A DNA stretch of 64,000 nucleotides from Meiothermus granaticius NBRC 107808 (GCF_003574355.1 NZ_QWLB01000006.1:1-64000); one strand, 5' to 3'. Shown: positions 52,747-61,780, numbered from the stretch's first letter. Made by a program: numbers and translations. Notes: generated by a model not told the origin, from the sequence alone.

Positions 52747-52807
52747 GGGTTTCCCCTGCGAAACCCCGCTATACCCTGCCCTCCTCCACCGCCGGGGAGG
52801 GCAGGGG
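52747..52807. terminator. Two hairpins between ndk and the lipid kinase gene
   Basis: GGGGTTTC (52747-52754)/GAAACCCC (52761-52768) is an 8-bp stem. CCCTGCCCTCC (52775-52785)/GGAGGGCAGGG (52797-52807) is a perfect 11-bp stem lying inside the last codons of the convergent lipid kinase gene. Neither has a U-run. They may stop or stabilise both transcripts. Confidence 0.45.
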
Positions 52808-53707
52808 GTTGTGAAAGCCCTGAGGAGCCACCACCCGCAGCCCGTCTTGGATCAGGCGAACTTGATACAACGACTGGGGCTCGAGCAGCTCCCCATCCGC
52901 ATGGGCCGCCACCGGGCGGTCAAAGCGCACCGTGAACTCCGCTCCGCTGAACTGCTGTACCCGCGGGTCGAGCACGTGCTTGCCCTGGAGCAGCTTGGGC
53001 AAGATACCCAACACCCCGAGGCGGCTAAACTCTCCAGCGATCACCCCCGAAAGCAGGCCATCGGTGTGAACCGCGTTCGGCGCGATGGGAATGCCGCCAC
53101 CGTAGGTGCGCGAGTTCATCAGGGCCCCCAGTAAGGCTTTGCCTTGGTACAGCACCTTTCCGCCCGATTCCAAGGTCAGGGTCGGCAGGGAAAGCTCTTT
53201 GAGTACCGCCAGCATCGAGTAGAGATAGCGAGGCATCCCCCGCAGAAAGGTAGGGGCGGTCAGGGCTTTGCGGGCCACCGCCGCATCAAAGCCCAGCCCC
53301 AGGCTGGCCCCGAAGGGGTGATCGTTCACCATACCCAAGTCCACGCTTCCGGTATCCCCCTGGAGGGCCAGTTGCAGGGCGGCCTCGAGGCCGAGTCCAG
53401 AGAGCCCCACCATTCGTGCGAAGTCGTTGCCGCTGCCGATGGGAACAACCCCCAGGGCTTTGTCGGAACCGGCCAAACCCCCGATGGTTTCATGGACGGT
53501 ACCATCCCCGCCCACCGCCACCACCCGGCTCCCGACCGGGGCCTGCCGGGCGATCTCGCTGGCATGCCCTGGAGCAGCGGTGATGCGGATTTCCAGGGGC
53601 CGCCCATTGGCCAGGCGCCGGGCGGCCTCGCTGATCTGCCCCACCATTCCACCGACCCGTCCGCGCCCGGCGGCAGGATTTATCACCAAGGTAATGAGGG
53701 TGCTCAT
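52769..53707 (-). CDS. Diacylglycerol/sphingosine-type lipid kinase (YegS/BmrU family)
   Basis: Predicted ATP-dependent lipid kinase of 312 aa. The N-terminal motif INPAAGRGR (about 9-17) and GGDGTVHETIGGL (about 64-76) are the nucleotide-binding signatures, and GSGNDFARM (about 90-98) follows. The lipid substrate cannot be told. The start at 53707 lacks a good Shine-Dalgarno; TATTCT is 13 nt upstream. The 3' coding end contains an 11-bp hairpin. Confidence 0.88.
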   Translation of the reverse strand: MSTLITLVINPAAGRGRVGGMVGQISEAARRLANGRPLEIRITAAPGHASEIARQAPVGSRVVAVGGDGTVHETIGGLAGSDKALGVVPIGSGNDFARMVGLSGLGLEAALQLALQGDTGSVDLGMVNDHPFGASLGLGFDAAVARKALTAPTFLRGMPRYLYSMLAVLKELSLPTLTLESGGKVLYQGKALLGALMNSRTYGGGIPIAPNAVHTDGLLSGVIAGEFSRLGVLGILPKLLQGKHVLDPRVQQFSGAEFTVRFDRPVAAHADGELLEPQSLYQVRLIQDGLRVVAPQGFHNPLPSPAVEEGRV

Positions 53708-53790
53708 TGCGCTTCGGAACAGAATACACCAGGGAATAGCCGCATTGGGGTTTTCACCTGTGGCCCCTGCCCCGGTGCTACAATCCGGCT

Positions 53791-54651
53791 ATGACCCGGC
53801 CCTTTGCCCAGAGCCACCTTTCGCAGCTCGCTGAGCTGCTGTCTTGGATGGACCAGGAGCCCCAGCGGAAAACCCTGGCCCCAGAGGCACGAACCCCGGA
53901 AGGGTTGTGGTGGGAGGTGCTGGCTGGGGAGGGTGAGAAAGCCTGGGTCTGGCTCGAGAACGGTCGGGTCGAAGGCTTTGTGTCCTTGGTGGAGTTCTGG
54001 GACGGGGCGGCCCTGGAAGGCCCGCTGGTGCGCGGGGGGGATGGGCAGAGGTTGCTCGAGCATGCCGTCAAAAAGGCCCGGGCGGAGGGCTACCCCACCC
54101 TCTACGCCTTCCCCGAGCGCAGCAACCTCGAGGTATGCCGGCTTTTAGAGCGAGCGGGATTTTCTCCGGAGCACATCACCTATTTCTATGCCATGCCTCG
54201 CCGTGATCTCTCCTATCCGGTTCCGGAGGGGTTTCGGGTGGGGTTGAGTGAGCCCTGCGACGCCGAGGTGTACCGCGACCTCTATGCCCGCATCGAAGAC
54301 GGCTGGAGCATCCGGCTGCACTGGACCGATGAGGAGCTGCGTCAGCATTTTATCGGCTCAGATGTGGAGTTGTTTCTGGCGTACTGGGGTGAGGTTCCGG
54401 TAGGCCTGGCCGAGCTCGAGCTGATGGACGGCGAAGCCGAGATCGCCTATATCGGGGTGCTCCCCGAATTCCGGGGCAAGGGGCTGGGCCGGGCTTTGTT
54501 GGGCGCAGCCGCAGCTCGCGCGTTTGCGGAGCCGCAGGTAGAGTGGCTGCGGGTGCGGGCCCACGACCACGAAAAATCGGCCCAGGAGCTCTACAGGCGC
54601 CTGGGCTTTGAGGAACAAGAAGCCATCGTGACCTACGCCCTCGAGCTGTAA
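53791..54651 (+). CDS. Tandem-GNAT acetyltransferase
   Basis: Two GNAT halves in 286 aa. The N-terminal half (1-140) is degenerate: GDGQRLLEHAVKKA is a weak acetyl-CoA loop. The C-terminal half (145-286) has a good loop, GVLPEFRGKGLGRALLGAAAARA (split at about 225-247). Such two-domain proteins resemble mycothiol synthase and related enzymes, but the substrate is unknown. TACAAT (53779-53784) lies 6 nt before the ATG, so it is probably leaderless. It converges on the LolA-like gene, 4 nt apart. Confidence 0.82.
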   Translation: MTRPFAQSHLSQLAELLSWMDQEPQRKTLAPEARTPEGLWWEVLAGEGEKAWVWLENGRVEGFVSLVEFWDGAALEGPLVRGGDGQRLLEHAVKKARAEGYPTLYAFPERSNLEVCRLLERAGFSPEHITYFYAMPRRDLSYPVPEGFRVGLSEPCDAEVYRDLYARIEDGWSIRLHWTDEELRQHFIGSDVELFLAYWGEVPVGLAELELMDGEAEIAYIGVLPEFRGKGLGRALLGAAAARAFAEPQVEWLRVRAHDHEKSAQELYRRLGFEEQEAIVTYALEL

Positions 54652-54655
54652 GCCC

Positions 54656-55333
54656 TCAGCGCTTCACCACTTCGGCGTCGGCAGGGTATTTCTTGAGGGC
54701 GGCAGCGGTGAGTACCGAACGCTTGAACCCTTGAATGCTCAGATCGGCGAGGGTTTTACCGTTGGCGTCTTTGAGCACAATGGCCACGGGGCGGGGATCG
54801 GACTTAAGCACCCAAATTTCCATGCTGGCAAAACCCGCGTTGGCCCCTTTGGGGAGGCCTTGGATTCGCCAGGCCGGGCCATCGGGAGTCTGAACCTCGC
54901 CCAGCAGCTTGAGGTTGAGCGTCTCGGTGAGCTGGCTGAAATCGCTGAGACCGGTGAGGTTAACCCCCAGGCCCTCCACCTTGGCCTTGGCCCGGGGTTG
55001 GATCACCACCTGATTGGTGAGGAAGAGGTAATTCCAAACCTCTTTGTCCGAGATCAGCACAAAGTTGCCCTCGAGGCTGCTGGGCTTTTTGAAGTCAATC
55101 CGCACCAGGGCATTGGCCGGAGTGGGGCTGGGAAGCACCTGCAAGCGGAACTCGGCCTCCTGAGAAGAGCCGTCGGGAAGTTGAATCTTCCCGGAAATGC
55201 TGGCTTCCCAGGGGGATTTGGAGAGGTTGTCCTGAACTTGTTTGCTGATCTCAGCGATGCTCTGGGCAAAACCAGGGGCCCAGGCGAGAACCAAGGCCAA
55301 CAGTAGACCAACCCGCAGTGAAACCGTAGGCAT
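54656..55333 (-). CDS. LolA-like outer-membrane lipoprotein-sorting / DUF2092-type protein
   Basis: Periplasmic protein of 225 aa with a signal peptide (about 1-22, ending GFAQ). The half-barrel pattern with LRVQ/RIDFKKPSSLEGNFVLISDKEVWNYLFLTNQVV (split at about 72-110) resembles LolA/LolB/YedD-type lipid or lipoprotein carriers. Here there is no neighbouring LolCDE. ATG 55333 is chosen because GGAGGAG lies 7 nt upstream; an ATG at 55339 overlaps the stop of the upstream gene. It is cotranscribed with the barrel-like gene, so the two likely work together in the envelope. Confidence 0.72.
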   Translation of the reverse strand: MPTVSLRVGLLLALVLAWAPGFAQSIAEISKQVQDNLSKSPWEASISGKIQLPDGSSQEAEFRLQVLPSPTPANALVRIDFKKPSSLEGNFVLISDKEVWNYLFLTNQVVIQPRAKAKVEGLGVNLTGLSDFSQLTETLNLKLLGEVQTPDGPAWRIQGLPKGANAGFASMEIWVLKSDPRPVAIVLKDANGKTLADLSIQGFKRSVLTAAALKKYPADAEVVKR

Positions 55334-55335
55334 GC

Positions 55336-56250
55336 TCATTCTCCTCCAAACTCGAGCCGGTAGCGCAACCATGCCGACCAGCCCCCATCAAACGCAGCGT
55401 CGGCCTGAATGTTTCCCATCTCGATTCCCAGCTTAGCGGCCCAGGGGTAGGCCACTGTGAAGCGCAGGTTAAGCTTATTTGTATCCTCCAGCGGCAGGGA
55501 AAGCAGCGCCTCGAGGCGGTTATACCCCCCCGCCCGCAGGGTCAGGTCGAGGAGATCCCCAGCCTCGTCCAACTCTCCCCGCCAGCCCAGCAGCCCATAC
55601 AGACCCTCCTGGTAACCCAGCCCCACGGTATAGGTGCTCTGGTCGCGCAGGCCCAGCGTAGCCTCTGCGGCCAGTATCCCGAAGTATTGGGCGCTGAACC
55701 CCAGGGTCTGGGTTGCCGTGAGGCGGTAACGCCCGGAAAGGAGACCGCTAAACCCAGCCGCCACAGGCTGAAGGGGGTCCGCATCGCCCACCCATAAGCT
55801 GGCCGGGGGGGTACTGGCATACCCCAGCCGGGCCTCGGCAGCCACCGGCCCCGCCCCCCCACGGGCAAAGGCCTGTGCCCCCCAACCTGCCCATCCTAGG
55901 CTGGCGCGGCCCCCATAGGCGATGCGCCCCACTGGGCCCAGGTCCAAAGCGCTCTCGGCTGAAACCCCGAAAGCATCGCGCTGTAGGCGTACCCCCCAGG
56001 TGATGTCCTGAATGGGATAGGTGAGCTCTAGGGTCGGGGTGAAGTACCCAGGGGAGAGACGGCCATAGAGGCCAAAGGTCAGCGACTGGGCCAGGCTGAT
56101 GCCCCCCAGCAAATAGGCGATACCCAGGAGCAAAACCTTGCCCCCAGCTCCCAAGGGGAGCGCACGGTTGCTTTGGGGGCCGAGGGCTTGACCGGTGGTT
56201 CTCCCCCCCTTGGGGGGCTGGGCACCTGAGGCATGGGGGGCTCGAGGCAT
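55336..56250 (-). CDS. Outer-membrane beta-barrel-like protein of unknown function
   Basis: The 304-aa product has a basic N-terminus, a hydrophobic export segment at about 37-55 (ending SLAQ), then about 12 beta-type strands with aromatic ends (GLYGRLSPGYFTPTLELTY, GYQEGLYGLLGW). It ends WLRYRLEFGGE, where the penultimate strand resembles a barrel terminus. I recognise no named family. GGGGAGG before ATG 56250 fixes the start. It is in an operon with the LolA-like gene, its stop lying 2-3 nt upstream of that start. Confidence 0.68.
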   Translation of the reverse strand: MPRAPHASGAQPPKGGRTTGQALGPQSNRALPLGAGGKVLLLGIAYLLGGISLAQSLTFGLYGRLSPGYFTPTLELTYPIQDITWGVRLQRDAFGVSAESALDLGPVGRIAYGGRASLGWAGWGAQAFARGGAGPVAAEARLGYASTPPASLWVGDADPLQPVAAGFSGLLSGRYRLTATQTLGFSAQYFGILAAEATLGLRDQSTYTVGLGYQEGLYGLLGWRGELDEAGDLLDLTLRAGGYNRLEALLSLPLEDTNKLNLRFTVAYPWAAKLGIEMGNIQADAAFDGGWSAWLRYRLEFGGE

Positions 56251-56340
56251 CGCCTCCCCAATCTAAACCAGCCACCCATTACCTGAAATGCCATCCCCGC
56301 GCGGGGGACAGGGATCAGGCCGGGGGTTATTGGTCAAGCC

Positions 56341-56369
56341 TTCACAACCGCCCCCTTGGAGGGTATGAT
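56341..56369 (+). promoter_or_regulatory. Promoter of dppBC
   Basis: TTCACA (56341-56346) and TATGAT (56364-56369), 17 bp apart. The expected transcript begins near the ATG at 56380, so it is leaderless or nearly so. This decides the dppB start: codons at 56356 and 56365 would lie at or before the transcript start. Confidence 0.6.
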
Positions 56370-56379
56370 TGACCACCGC

Positions 56380-57384
56380 ATGTGGGCCTATGCTGCACGT
56401 CGTTTGCTGGGGCTTATCCCAGTACTGATCGGGATCTCTTTGCTGGTCTTCCTATTCCTGCACCTAATCCCCGGCGATCCCGCCCTGGTGCTTTTGGGGG
56501 AGCGGGCCAGCGTTGAGCAGGTCGCGGCCCTGCGAGAGAAGCTGGGCCTCAATCAGCCCCTCTACATCCAGTATTTTCTGTTCATCCGCGATCTGCTGCG
56601 GGGCGACTTGGGCAACAGCATCTTTAATCTGCTGCCCGTCCGCGATCAGCTGGCCGGGCGCTGGCCGGCCACCTTCGAGCTGGCCTTAACCGCCATGCTC
56701 ATCGCGATTGTGATAGGCATACCGCTGGGAATCCTGGCGGCGGTGCGCAAGAACAGCCTGGCTGATAACCTTTCCACCATTTTTTCGCTGATTGGGGTTT
56801 CGATGCCGGTGTTTTGGCTGGGGCTTTTGCTGATTTACCTGTTTGCCGTGAACCTCCAGTGGCTGCCGCCGAGCGGGCGGATCGGCATAGATGCGGGAGC
56901 CAGCTTCAAAACAATCACCAATTTCTATGTCCTGGACGCGATATTGCAGCGACGCGACCTGTGGGATGTGGTGGCCCACCTGCTCCTCCCGGCGATCACC
57001 CTGGGAACCATCCCCCTGGCCATCTTGACCCGAATTACCCGAGGGGCCATGCTCGAGGTCTTGAATCAGGACTATGTGCGTACCGCCCGGGCCAAAGGGC
57101 TGACGGAGCGCGTGGTGATCTGGCGGCATGCCCTCAAGAACGCCCTGCTGCCGGTGGTGACCATCATCGGCCTGCAGTTTGGCACCCTGCTGGGGGGAGC
57201 AATCCTGACCGAGACCATCTTTAGCTGGCCGGGGATCGGTAGTTGGATCTACGAAGGCATCCTGAACCGCGATTATCCGGTGGTGCAGGGCGGGGTCATC
57301 TTCGTAGCGCTGGTGTTTGTGGTGGTCAACCTGCTGGTAGACCTCTCGTATGCCCTTCTGGACCCGAGGATTCAGTACCGATGA
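56380..57384 (+). CDS. dppB: Dipeptide/oligopeptide ABC permease DppB
   Basis: Inner-membrane permease of 334 aa, six helices. The opening RRLLGLIPVLIGISLLVFLFLHLIPGDPA (split at 6-34) and the EAA-loop EVLNQDYVRTARAKGLTERVVIWRHALKNALLPV (split at about 230-263) are the family pattern. The start is set at ATG 56380 by the promoter; earlier in-frame TTG and ATG codons exist. It pairs with dppC 53 nt downstream. No binding protein or ATPase is adjacent. Confidence 0.93.
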   Translation: MWAYAARRLLGLIPVLIGISLLVFLFLHLIPGDPALVLLGERASVEQVAALREKLGLNQPLYIQYFLFIRDLLRGDLGNSIFNLLPVRDQLAGRWPATFELALTAMLIAIVIGIPLGILAAVRKNSLADNLSTIFSLIGVSMPVFWLGLLLIYLFAVNLQWLPPSGRIGIDAGASFKTITNFYVLDAILQRRDLWDVVAHLLLPAITLGTIPLAILTRITRGAMLEVLNQDYVRTARAKGLTERVVIWRHALKNALLPVVTIIGLQFGTLLGGAILTETIFSWPGIGSWIYEGILNRDYPVVQGGVIFVALVFVVVNLLVDLSYALLDPRIQYR

Positions 57385-57437
57385 GGAGCCCGCGTGTTTG
57401 ACCTTTTTATCTGCCCTTGCAGGGGTTCTGAGGACTT

Positions 57438-58325
57438 ATGGCCAGTGTAGCTTCCACTTCTCTTCGGCGCTCGAGCGAGACCCCTACCCGCCTGGCCATC
57501 CGGCGGTTCATGAAGTCCAGCTCGGGCAAAATCGGCTTGGTCTTGGCGGTCTTGTTGATCCTGCTGGCCCTGTTGGCCCCGGTGCTCAAGCCCTATGACC
57601 CGGCCACCGACCGCGATTACCTCAACCGGCTCAAGCCCCCCAGCGCCAGCCACATCTTCGGCACCGATAACCTGGGGCGGGATGTGTTTACCCGGGTGAT
57701 CCACGGCAGTCGGATCTCGCTGCGGGTGGGGTTAATTGCGGTGGCCATCAGCTTGGTGGTGGGCACGTTTCTCGGCCTCGTCGCCGGGTACTTCCGGGGC
57801 TGGCTCGAGATCGTCATCGGCTGGTTTACCGATATCCTGCTGGCCTTTCCCAGCACCTTGCTGGCCATCGCCATCGTAGCGGTGGTGGGGCCCAGCCTGA
57901 CCAACGCCATGATTGCCGTGAGCATCACGCAAATTCCGGTATACATCCGCCTGACCCGCAGCGTGGTGCTTTCCGCTCGAGAGCTGGATTACATCCAAGC
58001 TGCCAACGCGCTGGGGGCTCAGAACCGCCGGGTGCTGTTGCGCCATCTGCTGCCCAACGCCCTGCCCCCAATCATCGTGCAGGCCACGCTCTCCATCGGA
58101 ACCGCCACCCTCGAGACCGCCGCCCTGGGCTTCCTGGGGCTGGGGGCCCAGCCCCCCGCTCCCGAGTGGGGGGCCATGCTCAGCGATGCCTTCCGGGGGG
58201 GCTACGCCCTCAACTCCCCCTGGACCATGATCTTCCCTGGCCTCTTCATCATGATCACGGTGCTGGCCTTCAACCTGCTGGGCGATGGCCTACGGGATGC
58301 CCTAGACCCCCGGGCGCTGAAATAA
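57438..58325 (+). CDS. dppC: Dipeptide/oligopeptide ABC permease DppC
   Basis: Partner permease, 295 aa, six helices. HIFGTDNLGRDVFTRVIHGSRISLRVG (split at about 69-95) and the EAA-loop ELDYIQAANALGAQNRRVLLRHLLPN (split at about 176-201) are typical. GAGGAC lies 5 nt before the ATG. The ATPase subunits and binding protein must be elsewhere; the peptide-binding gene at 28115 is a candidate. Confidence 0.94.
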   Translation: MASVASTSLRRSSETPTRLAIRRFMKSSSGKIGLVLAVLLILLALLAPVLKPYDPATDRDYLNRLKPPSASHIFGTDNLGRDVFTRVIHGSRISLRVGLIAVAISLVVGTFLGLVAGYFRGWLEIVIGWFTDILLAFPSTLLAIAIVAVVGPSLTNAMIAVSITQIPVYIRLTRSVVLSARELDYIQAANALGAQNRRVLLRHLLPNALPPIIVQATLSIGTATLETAALGFLGLGAQPPAPEWGAMLSDAFRGGYALNSPWTMIFPGLFIMITVLAFNLLGDGLRDALDPRALK

Positions 58326-58434
58326 CCGGGGTCTGCTTTAGGGGGTTCTCACCCAGTTCAACCCTTTGGCTTTGGGCGTTGAGCCTGGCTTTACTCATCC
58401 CCCTGGGCCGGGGCCAACCCGATACCATAGGGGT

Positions 58435-59433
58435 ATGAACCGCGCATGGGGTCTTCTGGTTTTCGGTCTGGTTGGATGTGTGCCCACACAGTCCCAACTG
58501 CCCTATCAAGTGGACGAGGTTCAGCTCCTGTTCCCTGACTCCACCGAACGCTGGAGCTTTTTCTACGGTACGCCGCAAACCCTCAAGCTGGGAGACACCA
58601 CCCTAACCCTGGCTCCAGGCCCTGAGGAGGCCCTCCGCGTGAACACCCAAGCCTGGCGGCGCGAGGTGGGTGCGGCCCTGCCCGCTCGAGCCCGCACCAC
58701 TCGAGACGCCACCGGGCTTCACCTCCAGCTCCAGGCCGGCGCAGGGGTCAAAAGCGCTTGGCTCTACGACCAGGGCTGGTCCAGCCTGAGTGGACTAGGC
58801 TCCCCCTCCCCTCAAACCACTCCGGCCCCTCCGCGCTTCGAAGGGCTTTCGCCCAGCGAGGCCGCCTTGGTCCAGCAGGAAATCCTAACCCGAGCCGCCG
58901 GGCGGCCCACCGTGCTCTACCAGGTCAGCCCGCCCCTGCCCCCGCTGGCCCTGGACCCGGCTCCGGATCGCTACACCATCACCGCTCTGGCCGTTCAGTA
59001 TGGCCTAGGAGAGGAGGCTATGAACCCATCCAATGTCCAGGTGCTGGCCCAGGGGAGCAACGCGGCCTACACCAACCCACGCCCGGCTGCGTTTGTGGCG
59101 GGCGATGCGGCAGCGCTGGCCGCCTTGTGGCGCCTGGTCGGGGGAAACCAGGTACCGGCCCCGGCGGCCCCGGCGGTGAATTTTGCTCAACGCCGGGTGG
59201 TGGCCTTTTTCTGGGGGCAGAAGAGCTCCGGGGGCTATAGCGTGCGGTACCTCAGCAGCCGCCTCTCGGGGAGCACCTTGCAGGTCACCCTGCGCTTGGC
59301 CATGCCGGCCCCTGGGAGCCTGACCACCCAAGCCCTCACCAGCCCCTTTGTGGCCCTCGAGGTGCCCGCGGGCTTCAGCCGGGTGGAGTTCGTAGACGAG
59401 GCCGGGCAGCTCCTGGCCTCAGCCGGACCATGA
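58435..59433 (+). CDS. Lipoprotein with C-terminal PrcB-like domain
   Basis: The 332-aa product begins with a signal peptide and lipobox LVGC (Cys15), so it is lipid-anchored. The N-terminal 200 residues are unassigned. The last 110 residues (about 220-332) resemble the PrcB_C domain, with RRVVAFFWGQKSSGGYSVRYL and the ending FVALEVPAGFSRVEF. PrcB is a subunit of a surface protease in other bacteria (family knowledge); no protease gene is next to it. TACCAT (58423-58428) lies 6 nt before the ATG. The last 15 bp overlap folC. Confidence 0.72.
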   Translation: MNRAWGLLVFGLVGCVPTQSQLPYQVDEVQLLFPDSTERWSFFYGTPQTLKLGDTTLTLAPGPEEALRVNTQAWRREVGAALPARARTTRDATGLHLQLQAGAGVKSAWLYDQGWSSLSGLGSPSPQTTPAPPRFEGLSPSEAALVQQEILTRAAGRPTVLYQVSPPLPPLALDPAPDRYTITALAVQYGLGEEAMNPSNVQVLAQGSNAAYTNPRPAAFVAGDAAALAALWRLVGGNQVPAPAAPAVNFAQRRVVAFFWGQKSSGGYSVRYLSSRLSGSTLQVTLRLAMPAPGSLTTQALTSPFVALEVPAGFSRVEFVDEAGQLLASAGP

Positions 59434-60672
59434 GGGGGGATCGGAAACCCCGCTGAGCACCGCACCCACCAGATACAACGAGCCGGTTACCAGTACGGGT
59501 CCGCCGTCTTGTTGTGCCTGGGTAATTGCCTGGTGAAGGGCCTCGAGAGGCTCCTCAAAGTAGGGGGCCCAGTATTCCTGCTGCAAAACCTCGGCTTTTA
59601 GGGCCCCTTTGCCGGCACGGGCATACCGCAGGCTTCTGGCCTTAGGCTGCAATAAGGCCAGGACCGCGCGGTAGTCCTTGCGCGGAAACCCGCCGAAGAC
59701 CAGGTGGTATGAGGTGAATTCCTGCGCCAAGGCTCGAGCGGCGGGGGGGTTGTGGGCCCCATCCAACACCACCCGCACCCCCTCTATTCCGAACTCGTGC
59801 ATCCGCCCCGGATGCAGGGCTGTGGATAACCCTGTGGATATCGCAGCCTCGGGGTAGCCCAACAGCCGCAGAGCCCCTACCGCCAGGCGGGCATTGGCCT
59901 GCTGAAACCGGCCTTTCAGGACGGGGAGGGTGGGCAGGTCGAAGAGGGGGTTTTGCTCGGAGAGCACATAGAGCGCAGCACCCCGTTCCTCCGCGATCTC
60001 CCGCACCACCTGTAGCCCAATCCCCTCGGCGCCGGTCAGCACCGGCACTCCGGGCCGGATGGCCCCGGCTTTGTCCCGGGCTACCGCCTCCAGCGAGCCG
60101 CCCAGGGCCTCGAGGTGATCCTCCCCCACATTGGTGACGATGGTGGCCCATACCCGCTCGAGGGCGCTGGTGGCATCCAAGGCCCCGCCTACCCCCGCTT
60201 CCACCGCGGCAATCTCGACCCCGGCCTGGGCGAAGTGCCGAAAGGCCAGCGCGGTGGTAAGGTCGAAGAAGGCCGGGTGTTCGTCCCAATGCTGATTCCG
60301 TGCCCACCTGGCGAAACCGGTGACTTCCGCTTTGGAGATTTGTCCGGCGTTTGTGCGGATGCGCTCGCGAAACTCCACCAGGTGCGGGCTGGTGGTGGCC
60401 CCATAGCGCACCCCAGCAGCCCGGAAAGCCGCCTCGAGGTAGGCCACCACGCTGCCTTTGCCGTTGGTGCCGATCACCTGCACCGCCGGAAAAGCCTGCT
60501 CAGGATGCCCCAAGCGCTCGAGCAGCACCCGAATGCGCCCCAAGCCGCGCGGGGCCCCGGCCCGGGTCTGGCCAAAGAGCCATTCGAGGGCCTCGGCATA
60601 AGCCTGAGGGCTTGGCTCCAGCCCCTGCTGCTGCTCGCTATCGGTTTGCATGCTCTGTTCGGGCACGATCAC
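59419..60672 (-). CDS. folC: Folylpolyglutamate / dihydrofolate synthase
   Basis: Adds glutamates to folates. The 417-aa product carries the Mur-ligase-like P-loop VIGTNGKGSVVAYLEAAFRAAG (split at about 66-87), TTSPHLVEFRERIR (about 93-106) and the LDGAHNPPAARALA block (about 306-319). GTG 60672 starts it, with TAACGT (60679-60684) 6 nt upstream, so it is leaderless. folD lies 2.6 kb downstream on the other strand, another folate gene, but not in the same operon. Confidence 0.93.
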   Translation of the reverse strand: MIVPEQSMQTDSEQQQGLEPSPQAYAEALEWLFGQTRAGAPRGLGRIRVLLERLGHPEQAFPAVQVIGTNGKGSVVAYLEAAFRAAGVRYGATTSPHLVEFRERIRTNAGQISKAEVTGFARWARNQHWDEHPAFFDLTTALAFRHFAQAGVEIAAVEAGVGGALDATSALERVWATIVTNVGEDHLEALGGSLEAVARDKAGAIRPGVPVLTGAEGIGLQVVREIAEERGAALYVLSEQNPLFDLPTLPVLKGRFQQANARLAVGALRLLGYPEAAISTGLSTALHPGRMHEFGIEGVRVVLDGAHNPPAARALAQEFTSYHLVFGGFPRKDYRAVLALLQPKARSLRYARAGKGALKAEVLQQEYWAPYFEEPLEALHQAITQAQQDGGPVLVTGSLYLVGAVLSGVSDPPSWSG

Positions 60673-60707
60673 GGCTCTACGTTAGCGCATTTCTGCCCCT
60701 ACGGGAC

Positions 60708-61334
60708 TTATCGTCTCAGCCTCTCGCGCAAACCTGCGCTCACTGCGGGCCATTCTTCGGCCAGAATGCTGTACATCGCGCTGTTGCGAATCCCTCCGTC
60801 CGAAGCGGGCATGTGGGCCCGCAGAATGCCCTCGAATCTGGCCCCCAAGCGCAAAATGGCCTCTCGAGAGCGAAGGTTGCGCTCGTCGGTTTTTAGGGTC
60901 AGGCGGCGCACCTGCCAAACCTCAAAGGCCTGGGTCAACATCAGCAGCTTGGCCTCCGTGTTAATCCCGCTGCGCTGGGCATCAGGAGCCAGCCAGGTCC
61001 AGCCAATCTCCACCGCGTCAGGGATTCCCGGTCGGGCCAAGGCGCTGCCCACAGGCCAGGTCCAGTATTCAAAGTTGGCGAAGCGCGTGCTGCCCACCAC
61101 CTTCCCCTGGCGCTGGTCCCGCGTGACGAAGGGCAGGGCTTTGCCTCGAGCCTGCTCGTCCAGGGCAAAGCGGATATAGCCGTACATTTCCTCTTCCGTA
61201 CGGGGAACGCTGGTAAAGGGATACCCCTCGGCCTGGGCCTGCTCGAGCAGCGCCGGCAGGTGCGAGAGCGTGAGCGGCTCGAGGCGTACCAACCGGCCTT
61301 CCAGCACCATCGGCTGGGTAAGCTGAGGGTTCAC
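60708..61334 (-). CDS. GNAT-family acetyltransferase, RimJ/RimL type
   Basis: The product is 208 aa. The layout VRLEPLTLSHLPALLEQA, IGWTWLAPDAQRSGINTEAKLLML and NLRSREAILRLGARFEGILR (each split within about 15-165) is typical of ribosomal-protein-like N-acetyltransferases. The Ala/Gly-rich acetyl-CoA loop reads QRSGINTEAK. Substrate unknown. GTG 61334 gives a GTGA overlap with the upstream gene; GTG 61346 is the alternative. Third gene of the paiB operon. Confidence 0.85.
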   Translation of the reverse strand: MNPQLTQPMVLEGRLVRLEPLTLSHLPALLEQAQAEGYPFTSVPRTEEEMYGYIRFALDEQARGKALPFVTRDQRQGKVVGSTRFANFEYWTWPVGSALARPGIPDAVEIGWTWLAPDAQRSGINTEAKLLMLTQAFEVWQVRRLTLKTDERNLRSREAILRLGARFEGILRAHMPASDGGIRNSAMYSILAEEWPAVSAGLRERLRR

Positions 61335-61780
61335 CGGGCCCTCCACTGCATCTCCGGGCTGGGCTGGAATCCTAGCCCTTCGTACACCGGCCGCCCGGCT
61401 TCTGAGGCGTGCAAGCTAACGATAGAGATGCCCCGCTCCTGGCAGGCCTCCAAACCGCCCTGCACCAACCTCCGAGCCAAGCCCTGGCGACGGTGCTCCG
61501 GTTCGACGTAGACATTGCAGATGTAGCCGCGTCGGGTGCTGAGATCGGGTGCGGGCAGCCAGTCGTAGAGCAACAATCCAGCCCCCCCTACAACGGTGCT
61601 CCCGGTTTGGGCCAGCCAGCCCAAGTAAGCCCCCTGTTCCATCTGGGTGCTCAGCCAGGCCAAGATCACCCTCTCCGGGATGCCGGCCCGCTCGAGCGCC
61701 CCCATCTCGGTGAACATCTGACGGCGCTGATGGGCGATGGTCGCAACATCCTGAAGCGTGGCCAGACGAATGGAGTACAT
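61331..61780 (-). CDS. GNAT-family acetyltransferase
   Basis: The product is 149 aa. The acetyl-CoA loop VYVEPEHRRQGLARRLVQGGLE (split at about 91-112) has the R/QxxGxA form. The N-terminus MYSIRLATLQDVATIA is normal for the family. In Bacillus, paiA (a polyamine acetyltransferase) sits beside paiB, so a polyamine substrate is possible by analogy. The ATG overlaps the paiB stop by one base (TGATG). Confidence 0.85.
   Translation of the reverse strand: MYSIRLATLQDVATIAHQRRQMFTEMGALERAGIPERVILAWLSTQMEQGAYLGWLAQTGSTVVGGAGLLLYDWLPAPDLSTRRGYICNVYVEPEHRRQGLARRLVQGGLEACQERGISIVSLHASEAGRPVYEGLGFQPSPEMQWRAR

Noticed and set aside
56305-56316. CCGCGCGG palindrome as a terminator
   Set aside because: Short, no U-run, in a divergent promoter region.
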